64,000 bases of DNA from Cerrena zonata (lineage: Eukaryota; Basidiomycota; Agaricomycetes; Polyporales; Cerrenaceae): positions 992,001 through 1,056,000 of the forward strand of contig JASBNA010000004.1 of NCBI GenBank assembly GCA_038087015.1, read 5' to 3'. Positions 34,557 to 45,833 of this stretch are shown here, in pieces (the stretch's first letter is position 1; every line of letters begins with the position of its first letter). Position numbers and translations under genes: made by a program. Under the pieces are notes generated by a model that was given only the letters and a program-made list of their open reading frames with translations, was not told where the DNA came from and did no database searches.

Positions 34557-35746
34557 ATGTTGGCACTCAGAGCAAAGGCGGCCGCAAGGTCTGCACTCAA
34601 ACCTCGTCTATTCTCTTCCACTGCTCTGCGTCGGTCAGATTCAGAGAATGTCCCCAAACCTCCTCCACCAATTGATGACTCTACATCTGCTCTGGATTAC
34701 AAGCGGATTGTGAGGACTAGACCACCTCCTCTTCCTGAAATGGACCTTCCAAGATCTAGGACTGCCGAGGAAGCTGTTACCAACATTCTTTACAATACCC
34801 CACCACCGAGTTTGCAACCTTTTAAAACGTTTGTTTTAACCTCAAACGCTGTGACTTTGACTGATTTACGGTATTTGTAATTACAGTCATGTTCTGAACT
34901 GCTTAGTGCAAAACGAACCCGGAGTTTTATCTCGTGTGTCTGGAATCTTGGCCGGACGAGGATTCAACATTGACTCTTTGGTCGTTTGTCGTACTGAGAT
35001 CCGCGATCTCAGTAGGATGTGTCTCGTGTTGAGGGGCCAGGACGGTGTCGTTGAACAAGCCAGGAGACAGCTGGAGGACTTGGTAAGTCGCTCACCAGTC
35101 GCACCTTGAGTTTAGCATTTAAACAAATGTTCTTAGGTTCCTGTATGGGCCGTCTTGGATTACACCAATACCAACTGCATCCAGCGAGAACTTCTGCTCG
35201 CCAAGGTTTCCATTTTGGGTCCTGAATACCTCGAAGATCAATACACTGGAGGCCCTACGCACGAACCTCGTCGTAGCTTGCTTCCCGACACTACTTCCCA
35301 TGATCCTTCCAAGATGGAGAAAGAAGTCAAACTTGCGCATAACTTTGAACGCGGTGCTCACCCTGAGCAAGATACCCCCGCCCCTACACCTCTGACACCA
35401 TCCGAACTGCTTCGTCTCAAGAGCAACAATTTGCAGTCCGTCAACGTGCTTTCATCCCAGTTTGGTGCACGAATTGTGGATGTCAGCGAGAATAGTGTTA
35501 TTGTGGAGTTGTCCGCCAAGACTAGCAGGATCGAAGCGTTCTTGAGCTTGCTCAAACCCTTCGGACTTCTGGAATCCGCTCGTACCGGTAAGCTATCCTA
35601 ATTTATTTCATGAACGAAACCATAAGCTTATGTGTATTGCAGGTCTTATGGTCATGCCTAGGACCCCTCTCCGTAACCCCGAGGAGTCGGACGAGGCCTC
35701 TGCGGACGATCAGGTTGTCGATGCCAGTCTCCTCCCCCCTGGTTAA
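34557..35746 (+). CDS. ILV6: Acetolactate synthase regulatory (small) subunit, mitochondrial
   Basis: Regulatory subunit of acetohydroxyacid synthase, which confers valine feedback control on the first common step of isoleucine/valine synthesis. Start MLALRAKAAARSALKPRLFS, an Arg/Ser/Ala-rich mitochondrial targeting sequence. The ACT domain begins HVLNCLVQNEPGVLSRVSGI after an intron that follows PFKT, and continues GRGFNIDSLVVCRTE. The second conserved region is PVWAVLDYTN, IQRELLLAKVSILGPEY. The C-terminal domain is NVLSSQFGARIVDVSENSVI, SRIEAFLSLLKPFGLLESAR, TGLMVMPRTPL. Introns fall after PFKT, after QLEDL (before VPVWAV) and within TGLMVM. Ends at the TAA at 35744-35746. It converges with RING2. 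Confidence 0.94.
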
Positions 35747-35994
35747 AGTTGATCCGGTCGTTTTTTGTATAAAAGTACGCTGTGTACAAGTTGCATTTGA
35801 GTTAATTCCATTCCTATTCCTTTGGGCTGAACACAATGTTACATTCCGTACAAACCGCCATAACACCAACACTAGGAACACATACACGAGATCAAAACAC
35901 TACTGGTCCGTATCATGATGAAGCTTCGATGGAGACTACTCTCCATTCGAGAACATCAATGATGTTTAAAAGTACAGCTAGGCTACAGCTATAA

Positions 35995-37071
35995 TCAATA
36001 GCGGTACCAAATTTGAACGCCATCTTTATCATATTTCTTGCGTTCGTCCACCAAATACCCACATCGCTTACAGGTATACTTTCTAGAGTGACCATTGGTG
36101 CCACGATAGCTCCAGCTGCCATGTGCCCCTCCACCGACGCACCCAGAACTAGTCACTGTCGCGACTGGTGCGCCAGGGCAAGGATTCTTTGCAACTGAGA
36201 CAGGATGAAGCAAAAGAGCCTGGCCTTGAGCGAGAGCTTCTCTGGTCGTACCAGAACTAGGAATAGAGTCTTCGGGGACTGGACGGGGAATCATTGAGGT
36301 GGCTGCCATTGTCGACAGAGGCCTAGATTGTCGAATCGAAGCACGACTATTGGATGATCGTGAGGTTATGCGATCAGCCAACGGTCTTCTGCTGATACTA
36401 GATCGAAGGGTAGAAGCGGGAGTTGTAGGAACAGAGGTATCTTGATTCACACTTTGCGGTTGCTGAAAGCTGGCAGATGACCCCCTATCTTCCAACGCAG
36501 ATGGACCTGTGGGAAACAATGCAGTGTTACTGGCTACCCCTGGTGATGCCAATCGAGACAGGCGAGAAGACAAGCTGTCCAATTCGCTTTGTAAGGCACT
36601 TAGAGAAGCACGCAACTGCTCTGCAGTAGTTTGCTCCTTTGTCAATGCCTCAGTGGCACGCTGAGCTTGTGCATCGAGCGCGTCACGGGCTTGAAGTAAA
36701 GCTTGGTTGCTTTGTTTCAAGGCGATATTCTCTCGTTTAAGACGTTCTAATTCCTCTGTGTTACCCTCATGGTCACATCGAGGAAGAAAAGTCTTTTGTA
36801 CAAGTCCTACAAAAGATATGATCAATTTCTAGGTGTATGCTAGACTCACTAGGGTCACGATAAGGAGAATGGACGTACGCTTGTCGAAAGGTTTCCTGCA
36901 TTCGGGACAAGTGGGTACGTTTAAACCCATCACACAGGGGTTACAATACATATGGCCTAGCACAGCGAATATTCAGTGGACCTAGGGAGCAATGGACTGA
37001 TGGGACATACCACAACGAAGACGAACCCATTGTAGACTCGATGCATCTTCGAGGCAGACTGGGCAAGACAT
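35995..37071 (-). CDS. RING-finger protein with coiled coil and C-terminal Cys-pair segment (RING2)
   Basis: Start MSCPVCLEDASSLQWVRLRC (ATG 37069-37071). RING-HC: CPVC...LRCG|HMYCNPC...CPECRKPFDK, with the phase-1 intron inside C-G|H and a second phase-1 intron after DK, as in RING1. Then RLVQKTFLPRCDHEGNTEEL and a long coiled coil (about residues 70-150, ERLKRENIALKQSNQALLQA onward), a Ser/Arg-rich linker, and the tail GGGAHGSWSYRGTNGHSRKY followed by TCKRCGYLVDERKKY and DGVQIWYRY. The probable biochemical role is E3 ubiquitin ligase, from the RING only. The tail is the clearest version of the shared segment. Upstream there is a GTGAGGGA direct repeat at 37196-37220. Confidence 0.88.
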
Positions 37072-37595
37072 GGTTGTCAAGACACTAGAGGAAATAATAA
37101 GTATTACAAGGCAAATCAAAGTCTTGCGGAAAAAGATGAAAGAAAGAATGAAGGATGAAAGAAGGTCACTGTCTGAAGCAGAATACGTCCCAAGAGTGAG
37201 GGAGTGAGGGAGTGAGGGAGGAACAAGAGAACGAGCAAGCCCCGCCTACAAAGACCATTTATAAATTCGCACCCGAGTCAGTGGATTTACGCCGCCTTTA
37301 ACAGGTTGCCTCGTGTTATCTTGTGATCAAGTGATGGTAGGCAAAGCCTCGAGTCATGTCTGCCTATCATTGTCCTCAACGCTACATAAAGTTTTTGTTT
37401 TACACGGTATCTTCATTCTTCGCTGCTAACCCGATCTAAAGGCAACGGTCAATACACACGCTCCATAATTGTCCAATACTGCGAAAGGGAAAGCCATATA
37501 TGGTATTCCTTGTTAATTCAGTTCTGTCTCAGGAATTGTTAGGGTTAGATTATATAGGATACGACGTGTACTTGTTCATAGAAAGCTTTGAAATC
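37072..37595. other. Intergenic, RING2 upstream region
   Basis: No gene. Contains three tandem copies of an 8-bp gtgaggga unit at about 37196-37220, in the likely RING2 promoter. Confidence 0.35.
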
Positions 37596-38795
37596 CTATT
37601 CCAGCAGCCTAGACTCTACCTTGAGCAATGTCTTCAACCCTTCGTCATCCTCATACCGCTTCATTGCAACTGTCTTCCAAGTTTCCCATTCGATTTCCGG
37701 GTGATCTGGCCCGAAAAGTAAGGCTTGAAGTCCTTGGAACTGAGGCACAAACCAGTCAGGACGCCCGACATTTCCCCTGATGCAGTGATACAGACGTTGT
37801 CTGATACGCCCGTGCCTTACAGCCTCTGCAAGCTATAACTCCCCTTTGGCTTCAAAGGCATTAGCGAAAAGTAGCTCATCCTCATACAAGGCATTATCAC
37901 CGAAGATGTATTTCGTGCGTTCCGGCAGGAAAAACCGTGCAGCAAAGGCAATAGACCAGGGAACGGTTTGGGCCCATTCCCAGTCAGTAATATTAATACC
38001 AGTAATATTATAGTCATCGTCAACGAGTATATGGTCCCCCCAGTCATCAATGTGACATAAGTAGAATTCCGTATGATCACCTTTGAGATGATTCACGATT
38101 GCGGGGATATTATTGAGTAGATGGAGATGGAAAAGATAGGCATCTGCCCCAGCTGTCTCGTAAGCCTTTCCGCCTAGAATCAACTCGAGATGACGGTTGA
38201 ACAAGGCCCTAAGGTATGCCTCAGTTGTATCGAATGGTACAATTAGTGAAAGGGACCCATCCGCATGAAGGTCAGCAATTTGAATTGAATTTAAGGTCCC
38301 TAGGGCATCGACCTCTGCTTTGGTAGAGTGGAAGCAACCGGTCGAACGGAAAGGATATTGGGAAAGCTTGACACAAATGCCAGCAAGTTGACTGGGGAAG
38401 TGGGTCTTTTTAGATGTCTCGTCAACATTACTCCATTGTAGAGGTCCGAGTCTCCCTTCCAACATGTCCAGAAGAATGTATCCGATACCAACCGGGTCGT
38501 CTGATAAGTGGAGTGAGAAGTCATGAACATGAGGGACTGGGATACCTATTCCAGAGAGAAAACGTAGAGCGGCAACCTCGCCTTCAATGAGAATGTTCAA
38601 CTTCTGCATAGCCAAAGTAGGTGCGAGCACATGTTGTCGTCGAATACGGCAAATCCACGTCTTCCCATCGTCAAAATAGACGGGAAAGTGGTAGTTCGAT
38701 GACCCTCGTAGATCCGTATCCATCTCTTCATCGATTGACGATGGGATGGAGCAAGGTATACCTCCTCTCAACGCTGAAGCACGTAAACAGAGCAT
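37596..38795 (-). CDS. APH-family (aminoglycoside phosphotransferase-like) kinase, interrupted by an in-frame TAG
   Basis: Small-molecule kinase-like fold of the fungal APH expansion; substrate unknown. Visible motifs: SNYHFPVYFDDGKTWICRIR (N-lobe), GYILLDMLEGR, SQLAGICVKLSQYPFR, the catalytic-loop-like YLCHIDDWGDHILVDDDYN, and ITDWEWAQTVPWSIAF (metal-binding Asp). Where many APH proteins have Asn after the catalytic Asp, this one has His in GDH. Translation stops at a TAG (37833-37835) directly after FEAKGEL, yet the same frame continues open with family-like sequence (LAEAVRHGRIRQRLYHCIRG, then LFGPDHPEIEWETWK) to a TAG at 37596-37598. The start is taken at the first ATG (38793-38795). In-frame EWLKLTSTVKFD upstream suggests a further 5' exon. 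Probably a decaying copy, unless the stop is a sequence error. Confidence 0.75.
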
Positions 38796-39620
38796 GTCGA
38801 ACTTCACGGTAGATGTTAACTTAAGCCACTCCTTGATCTCGGGTTCTTATATGGCCTGGCAGACTTCAGGGAGATTCTCCTGGATCCTTAATTAGCTGGG
38901 TATAGTGACAGAGGATGGAGACACATACGGATAACGAGGGATCTAAACACTGGCAGGTATGGAATACTAACTTGAAAGGTCAAAGATGTTCCAGACAGAG
39001 TCGTGTCCCACATTGTACACATTCTTGGCCACGAACAGGAGGATATTGGCAGGTAGGATAGCCACATCGGTCCATTACGAGCGGCGAAATTTGGGTACGG
39101 TAGGTATGTACTTACTGCAGTCCGGGTGCTACATCTTGACTCAGGGCCCGGCGCTAGCGAGTACTACTAAGTACGCCCCATTGTGGCTGTGTAGATATGA
39201 TATTGTTCGTGTTGATATAATGATCTTTTTGAACCATCAACTTCACTGTCTAGTATTGTGTGACTATACAACTATTGAACATGCCCATGTCAACTACTAC
39301 TTATGCATGCCATTTAGGCAGTATCTATCATTTTTGTTTCCTACTTCATTCGAGACTAAAAACAGTTCATGCCCTGAGCCCAAGTTCGTGGCCACCTTCA
39401 AACCTTGAAGACCCTGACTGCCGCGGTATGGTGTGCTATAAATAGGTTCCCATTCATGTTATCTTTGACGTGGTGGGAGTAGCCCTACTCATAAAGGAGG
39501 TCGAAATCGCCTCACTCCGTCCGCCCCCCCATTTCTACCACAACGTTGACAGCCATTATCACTTTGTCAGCCATACTGCCAGTGACTGATACACGTCGAA
39601 GGGCATAATAATACAATACC
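38796..39620. other. Divergent intergenic APH-kinase/BTB6
   Basis: 825 bp without a convincing gene. May hold a missing first exon of the APH-type gene. Confidence 0.3.
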
Positions 39621-40688
39621 ATGTCTGTGGCCTCCTTACGCGATGACAACCAGTCTACTGAGAATCTGGAGCAACTAGCAGCACCATTCCAGTTCGACGA
39701 TGCCAATGTTATCATTCGCGCTGGTGGGGTGGACTTCCCTGCCCATCGCTTCATTCTTTCCCGCGCGTCACCCGTTTTCAAGGACATGTTCTCTCTCCCT
39801 AGCAATCCTACCGCTACACAGGAGAGTCTGCCTGTCATTGAAGTGGAGGAGGATGCTCAGACCATCCACGATATTCTGTCATTACTTTATTTTAGTAGTA
39901 ACGACGATCCTGTCTGTGATTCCTTGTCCGATCTCCAGAGTATTCTGCTCGCCGCACGAAAATACTCTATGGACAAAATCCAGGCACGCTTCGCTAGGCC
40001 GCTAGGAGTAAAGGCCAAAGAAGACCCCATTCGAGTCTTTACTTTAGCCTGCAAAGTCGATTTACCTGAGGTTGCACGCGCTGCTGCTGTGCAACTGCTC
40101 ACATGGGATTTTGCTACGCTTGCAACCTGCGATATTGAGGAATTTGCCCGAAATCGTACTCAAACACTCCTCAAGCTACTACGATATCACCGTAATTGTG
40201 CGGAGGTTGGATTGGGCACGATAACATCCTTATCGAAGGCATCACATGGTTATTGGGAATACCAGCCTTCGGAGTATATGTCAGAGTTTTTGTCGAAAAG
40301 GAGGTATCCGAATGCGGGGTGTCCTTGTCCTGTGGATTTTCATAGTCATCGCTATGCGTGTGACAGGGCTAACCAATCAATGGACTGCCGGGGGTGGTGG
40401 TATGAATATATAGAGCGCATCCAAGCGGATTGCAAGTCCCGTCCTCTAGGTGTTGGGTTCAGGGATTTGGAGTTCATGAAGACTTGTTGCCGCGATGTCC
40501 ATGCCTGCGGCACTTGCTCTAATGCCCTCTATCACCTCATTAAAACTGGGGAATTCCTTGAAGAGAAAGTTCGATCGGCGATAATGAAGGTTCGTTATCT
40601 ACCTTCGTAATATTCGAAACGAGATGATTGACATATTACTTTATTTAAGGTCAAGCTCGAACTGGATGACGATGATATGTCGATTTAG
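39621..40688 (+). CDS. BTB/POZ domain protein (BTB6)
   Basis: Starts MSVASLRDDNQSTENLEQLA. BTB fold: FDDANVIIRAGGVDFPAHRF, SRASPVFKDMFSLP, LLAARKYSMDKIQA. Longer Cys-rich C-terminal half than its paralogues: LLKLLRYHRNCAEV, an insert with CPCPVDFHSHRYACDRANQ, CRGWWYEYIERIQADCKSRP, CCRDVHACGTCSNALYHL. Exon 1 is 39621-40589; a 60-nt phase-0 intron (40590-40649, gttcgt..aag) precedes last exon VKLELDDDDMSI (40650-40688). Total 335 aa. The extra Cys/His residues suggest possible metal binding, but the spacing matches no motif I can name. Confidence 0.91.
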
Positions 40689-40983
40689 ATTGTTGAGTTT
40701 TCATGATAACACCGAATTACAGGAATGTGTTACTACTGTAGTAGTGGGCTTCGTCGGAAATACTTCGTATACTTTCAATGATTAGCACGAAATGAATGTA
40801 CAATAAAGTTCAACGGGTTCAACAAAGTGATATATTGTGGTCGAACCAGCTATACTACTACGGACATGATGATCGAACTACATTGTACAGATCCAAATAT
40901 GAGACCAAGAAGAAAAAACGAACACCCAAGGCTCAAAACCCCAGTACAAATACAAACATCATCACCGCGACGCAATTACGGGT

Positions 40984-42114
40984 CTACGAAGGGATCGTCG
41001 CAGGGGCGCGGTGCTCCCTGAAAACATACAACTCGTCCACATCATTTGCATCTTTGCGTGTGCGCTCGTCCAAGAAATATTCACAATCCCTACACACATA
41101 CTTCCGAGAGGACTTGTTAGTTCCCCTTGTACTCCGGAAACGATGGTCTCTCCCTTCCAAACATGGGAACTCGGGCACAACGGACGGCCCAACAGGGGTT
41201 GGGCGCGCAGTACGTTGTTGTCTGGCTGGGGATGCTGTTACAGGAGACGAAGTCGTCGGTTCGGGATTATTACCGGGAACGGGAAGAGGGATGGTTGACT
41301 GGATTGGACATGGGGATGATGGGGGAGTGGTAGGTGGACTACTAGCGTCTGAAGACGGGGTAAGAGAAGCAAAAGAATCGTCTGTGGAGGGAGAATCATC
41401 GTCCTCGGATGGATCGTCTACTATGTCGTTTGTGGTACGAGGTCGAACGGTAGATATGGACTCGGTATCGATGGTGAGACCACTGGTGCCGTCTGTATAC
41501 CTAGCCGAACAAGATGGCAAGGAGGCATCAACAGGTTGTAGTTCAGTCTGACCTAGTCCCAGAAGCCACAACGTGATTCGCGTAATGAACGAAGGGGACT
41601 CTTCATCGGCTCGGTCTGGTTCAGATGATGTATCCAACTCCGGGCTCAAATCGACCGTGGACGAGGGACTAGATATTGATGTTTCTTCTTGCGGGATTTC
41701 ATTGGTGACCTCCGAGTCAACCGCGGCTTGTGACAACTCTTCGCAACGTTGGGTGAGAACCTGAATCTCGCGTTTCAACTCCTCGTTCTCCCTTCGCAGT
41801 TGGTCCAGTTCACTAGTATCCACCGGGGGCAGGTACGTCGTCTGCAAGCGTTCTACAATCGCGTAGTCAGACGCGATCATGATCGGTAATTTAGAAATTG
41901 GACGTACTTTTTATATATTTAGCTCGGCAGTGAGGACACTGTGTCGGAGCTATAGTCTCGCCACAGCGTCCACAGAACATATGTCCTATAAGGTCACATA
42001 TCGTGCTTTAGTAGAGAACTGTAGGCTGAAACGAAACACCGACATACCACACGAGGGAACTCGTTTCCATACAGTGACATCTTCAGTGCCGCAAATAGGG
42101 CAGCACATGGACAT
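40984..42114 (-). CDS. RING-finger protein with coiled coil and C-terminal Cys-pair segment (RING3)
   Basis: Start MSMCCPICGTEDVTVWKRVP (ATG 42112-42114; a second in-frame ATG at 42106-42108 would give MCCPIC, closer to the paralogues). RING: CCPIC...PSCG|HMFCGRC...QCPHCRAKYIK, with the phase-1 introns at C-G|H and after IK. Then KRLQTTYLPPVDTSELDQLR and a coiled coil (ENEELKREIQVLTQRCEEL). A long acidic/Ser/Pro-rich linker follows. Tail: FPCLEGRDHRF, RGTNKSSRKYVCRDCEYFLD, ending VDELYVFREHRAPATIPS. The linker includes a short Leu-rich piece (ITLWLLGLGQTELQ). Same strand as RING4, 0.9 kb apart; likely a tandem duplicate. Confidence 0.87.
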
Positions 42115-43029
42115 CGTTATAGTATGCTTGGAAGGGGGTTCAACCCCAAGTACTTATATTGGCTGAGGTATGTGATACAGAATACGGCGAGGTTGCTCTC
42201 AGACAAGCGACAGAGAATGAGAACAAAGGGCGGATGACAATAAGCAAGACGGGACGAAAGAGAACCCGAAGTAAGCAAACAGAAGCTGCAGAGCAAGCAC
42301 CAATGCCGGAACAAAAGAATGAAAGAGGAGTGAAGGGGGCAAGAAGAGAGTGGACAAGCCCCACTTGAAACAGAGAGCACCCTCAAGGGTCTTTATAGCA
42401 ATCACGATTTCGGAGTCGCTGCCTCAGGTTGCTTAGATTAGCCTTGTCAAGGCATGGCAACAGAAACTCCGGGTGCCTCAGTTTCTGCTGCCAGACAAGG
42501 TACAAGGAATATACTGAATTTACTCATCCTTCAGACAAGAAGAATGGGTATCCTTAGGGCTATTGGTATTCATGATTCATTTGGTACGGCTCTATGCCAT
42601 AGGAAGCCATTGAGAACAAGAAACGTTAAACCTTGCTTGACGGGTTCTCGTTAACGAGTATACTCGGTGTGGGAAGGACCTGTCTCCCAAGTGTGAATGC
42701 CCTTGAGGCAGCAGATATCGATTGAACAAAAGCAAGCGTGGTTTTCGTACACCAGAGCATAACAGTACAGAAATTACAACCCTGGTCAAAGAAAGGCAAA
42801 AGTGGCTGAAAGAGTTTGTTCGTACGTTCGGTGATCAACACGTGTTCTCTGCAGCTTTCATGAAAGAACAGCGTGACGTCACGCGTCGTAAGTTTCTGCA
42901 GCTGCAGATGCGCCGTTAGCGCAGGTAAAAAAGCCTGGACACTATACTAAGAGGACGAGAAAGAGGAAGAAAGACGCACCCCAGCTGCAGCACGATAAGA
43001 CAGAACTTAGACCATCCGCTCCGTCGTAT
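42115..43029. other. Intergenic RING4/RING3
   Basis: 0.9 kb between two minus-strand RING genes. A perfect CRE-like palindrome GCGTGACGTCACGC lies at 42871-42884. No gene recognised. Confidence 0.35.
42871..42884. promoter_or_regulatory. CRE-like palindrome
   Basis: Perfect 14-bp palindrome centred on TGACGTCA, the classic bZIP (CREB/ATF-type) site. Function is inferred from the motif only. Confidence 0.35.
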
Positions 43030-44416
43030 TCATGCCACAGTCTCCCAAACAGATACACCATCCCTTTGAGCTTTCTTCTCCTTCACCACAATCTCACACC
43101 CCGTACAAGTATACTTCCGCACAGATCCGTTAGATCCTTTGGTCATCCAACGATGTCCGTTGTGGACCGTACTTGTACATTCGGGTATGGTGTATGGGTC
43201 AGTAACACAAGGAGCCTTCGGCTTAGGGTTGGCTGCAACCGTCACGATGGTGTGGTTGGGAGCAGCGGCGGGAGGAGGAGAGTGAGGAGGGGAAGGGTAT
43301 AGGTGGGTCGAACGGGTTGAGCGTACGGAACGAATTGAATGACGCGAGCTGGGTGTCGGTGATTGGAGCGGGAGAGGTAAAGGTGACAGAAGGTGGATGC
43401 TTCGAGGAGTTGCGTATGAATTGGGGGTGCTTGAAGCGGAAGACCGACGCCGATTGCTGGGGGGTGTATCAGGCAACAGTGCTTAACAGATGGAAGGGAA
43501 ATGGTACCTGACTGAATCGCTATTCCCAGACTGACGGCGACTTGAACCACCTGATAGGGTTGAGAATAAACCGGAGATCAGTGCTTGTACCTTTTGCTTA
43601 GGGGTGACGATACTCACCTTCAAGGGACCCAGATGGAGTGAAACGACCGATGGCAAACTGCTGTATGTCTGTCACAAGTTGTTCATACCGTGCTTGCCAA
43701 CGTTCCGCATCCACTCTTTTCTCAACTAGCTCGTCTTCAAGCACCAGTGACCTTAAGCCTAGCGCACTTGCCACCGTCGACTGAGTTCTCGCTTGATGGG
43801 TGGTAGTCTGGAGCTCCGCTTTCAGCCTTGCCACCTCCGCTTCACGCTCTATGCGCGTTTGCGAGAGGTCTAATCGAGCTCTTTCAAACTGGGCAGTGAT
43901 CTCGTCCAACTGAGCTTGTAAGTTGGTTATAGTGGTTTCAAGCTCGGTGTGAGTTTGACGGGAATTGAGAAGTTCGGAATCGAGTCTGGCCGCTTGCTTG
44001 GAAGAGGCTTTGATTCGTTTACTCAAAGTTTTGTGAAGAAGCCTAGATCGCTCTAAGTTTAGAGACGTAGCCTTATAATTGGATGTGAGATCTTGAAGCT
44101 CGCGAGGCAGTATGACCTTGCGAATGTTGGCTGTGAGGTTCAATAGAAACCATATCAGCAGGCATCTTTCTTTGAAAGAGAGGAACATACTACGATCGAT
44201 CTCGTCATTACATAGAGGACAACATACTACTATGGGTTCGGAGTGTGTTCGACGAGTTTCAGCTTGTTGGATGTGTTTTCGAACACACTGTTCACAGATT
44301 ATATGTCCTACAAAGAACTCTGAATACCGGCATTAGATGAGACCTATACATCGATACGAACCACAGGTCACTGAAACCCATGTTTCGGGCGGTCTTCTGC
44401 AAGTAGGACACGACAT
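43030..44416 (-). CDS. RING-finger protein with coiled coil and C-terminal Cys-pair segment (RING4)
   Basis: Start MSCPTCRRPPETWVSVTC (ATG 44414-44416). The RING is longer between Cys pairs than in RING1-3: CPTC...VTCG|HIICEQCVRKHIQQ...CCPLCNDEIDR. Phase-1 introns at C-G|H and after DR match the paralogues. Then NIRKVILPRELQDLTSNYKA and a very long coiled coil (about 130 residues: ASKQAARLDSELLNSRQTHT onward), two small exons, and a Ser/Pro/Arg linker (RHSIRSVRSTRSTHLYPSPP). Tail: CTSTVHNGHRWMTKGSNGSV, RKYTCTGCEIVVKEKKAQRD, ending SVWETVA. The coiled coil suggests homo-oligomerisation. Confidence 0.86.
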
Positions 44417-44647
44417 GTCGCGTCGACGCGACGCGTCAAAAGCTTACAGTACTTTGTCGTTTGCAATGAGAGTTCAAGATATAGATGACGGACGGCGCTG
44501 AGTTTGAAATGGGAGGAAGGCAAGGTTGTTGAGGACGCGGCAACGGTGCGCGAAACGAACCATGGTCGCATCACCGACGCGCCGCCGTCTCCTGCATAGG
44601 GGGCAAGTATGATTGGCTTTGATACGTTCCATGCTTTACACGTCATA
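44417..44647. other. RING4 upstream flank
   Basis: 230 bp between RING4 and the MITE-like element; no gene seen. Confidence 0.25.
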
Positions 44648-45214
44648 TAAGATAGCGGACGCCAGGAACGGGCACGTTTATGTAAGCGCGCTTAACGGCC
44701 TCTTGAGCTCATGAAATCCAACACCCTTGGTAACTCTTTTGCGATATTTCGACTGTAGGAATGATAGCTTTGAGCAACTACTTTCATTCCTACTGAACAA
44801 AATTCAAAAATTCAAAAAACTCAAGGAATTATTTCCGAAAAATATTTTACTGGAGAAACATGTTTCTTTTGGTTTTTTATGGTGTTTGGCGGCTTTGGAA
44901 GTTTTTGGACTTTGATATTTGGCCGATACACGTGATACTTCTCACGGTTAAGCGCTCATAACCGAGAGTTCAAGCTTACCTAAGCCACAAAGGGTGAAAG
45001 GAGAATGCAAAGAGAGCATAGTATAACATTCAAAGTAATTTTGATACATGACCCAGTCGAAATATATAGCTTGAAGAACTATCCCGAGTTCAAAAAATTC
45101 TCCATCTGTCACTTTCCATCCCCACTCGGACAGCAAAGTGCAGGGATTTGGCCGTGGGAACTGCTTATGTAAGCGCTTACGTAAACGTGCCCGTTCCTGG
45201 CGTCCGCTATCTTA
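44648..45214. mobile_element. MITE-like element with about 40-bp terminal inverted repeats
   Basis: The left end (TAAGATAGCGGACGCCAGGA, 44648 on) is the reverse complement of the right end (ending at 45214), matching for about 33 bp without a gap and further with small differences (…acgtttatgtaagcgc / gcgcttacgtaaacgt…). Both ends are flanked by TA (44646-44647, 45215-45216), consistent with a TA target duplication. The 567-bp element has no coding capacity, as expected of a miniature inverted-repeat transposable element. Its end sequence differs from that of the element at 9.5 kb, so it is a separate family. Confidence 0.75.
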
Positions 45215-45833
45215 TAATGGGTTAGCAACTGAACCCTAAGCACATGGGAACCTGGAGTATCTAGATAACCCCGAACCATGTACGGGCTACCCACAGTGAC
45301 GAGAATGTTGACAGAGAGCACCAAACAGTGGGCCCACACCGGCGTGCGTCGGCAGGGTATCCGACTCGAAAGTGGCGGGGAAGGTGAGATATATCGGTCG
45401 GAAAATGAGAAGGTTTGATGAGATTTCATCAGGGGGGAAGATACGGTGCGAAAGGTGCTTCTTTGAACTCAGTTGGCTTGGATACACGTAAGAGAATCTC
45501 TGTGGTAGAAAAAGGGAGACACTGGGGGAGGTCCTACAGCAAGAGCGTTGGCAATGCGAGTGATGTTATTGAGGAGGGGTTTGAGACCCAGATCGTGCTG
45601 GAGAATAAATTAGGGGAATAAAATTGGCAACGCCGGCGGGATATTGTGTGGACGGAGGAAAATGGTGGGGTCTGGACCGAAAAGCCGAGCGGCTGTGGGA
45701 GGCGGTTTAGCGCGCTTGTCATGCATACCTGAGTGGCCAAAGGAGAGAGAGGTGTTCCCAACTTTCTCTGAACGGCCACAATTGTCTCTCCCTTCTATCA
45801 CGTTCTTGCGTTTCTATCCAACCTGGTCGTCGG
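45215..45833. other. PDK1-like kinase upstream region
   Basis: No gene recognised. Presumably promoter and 5' UTR of the kinase gene, with the MITE-like element just upstream. Confidence 0.3.
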
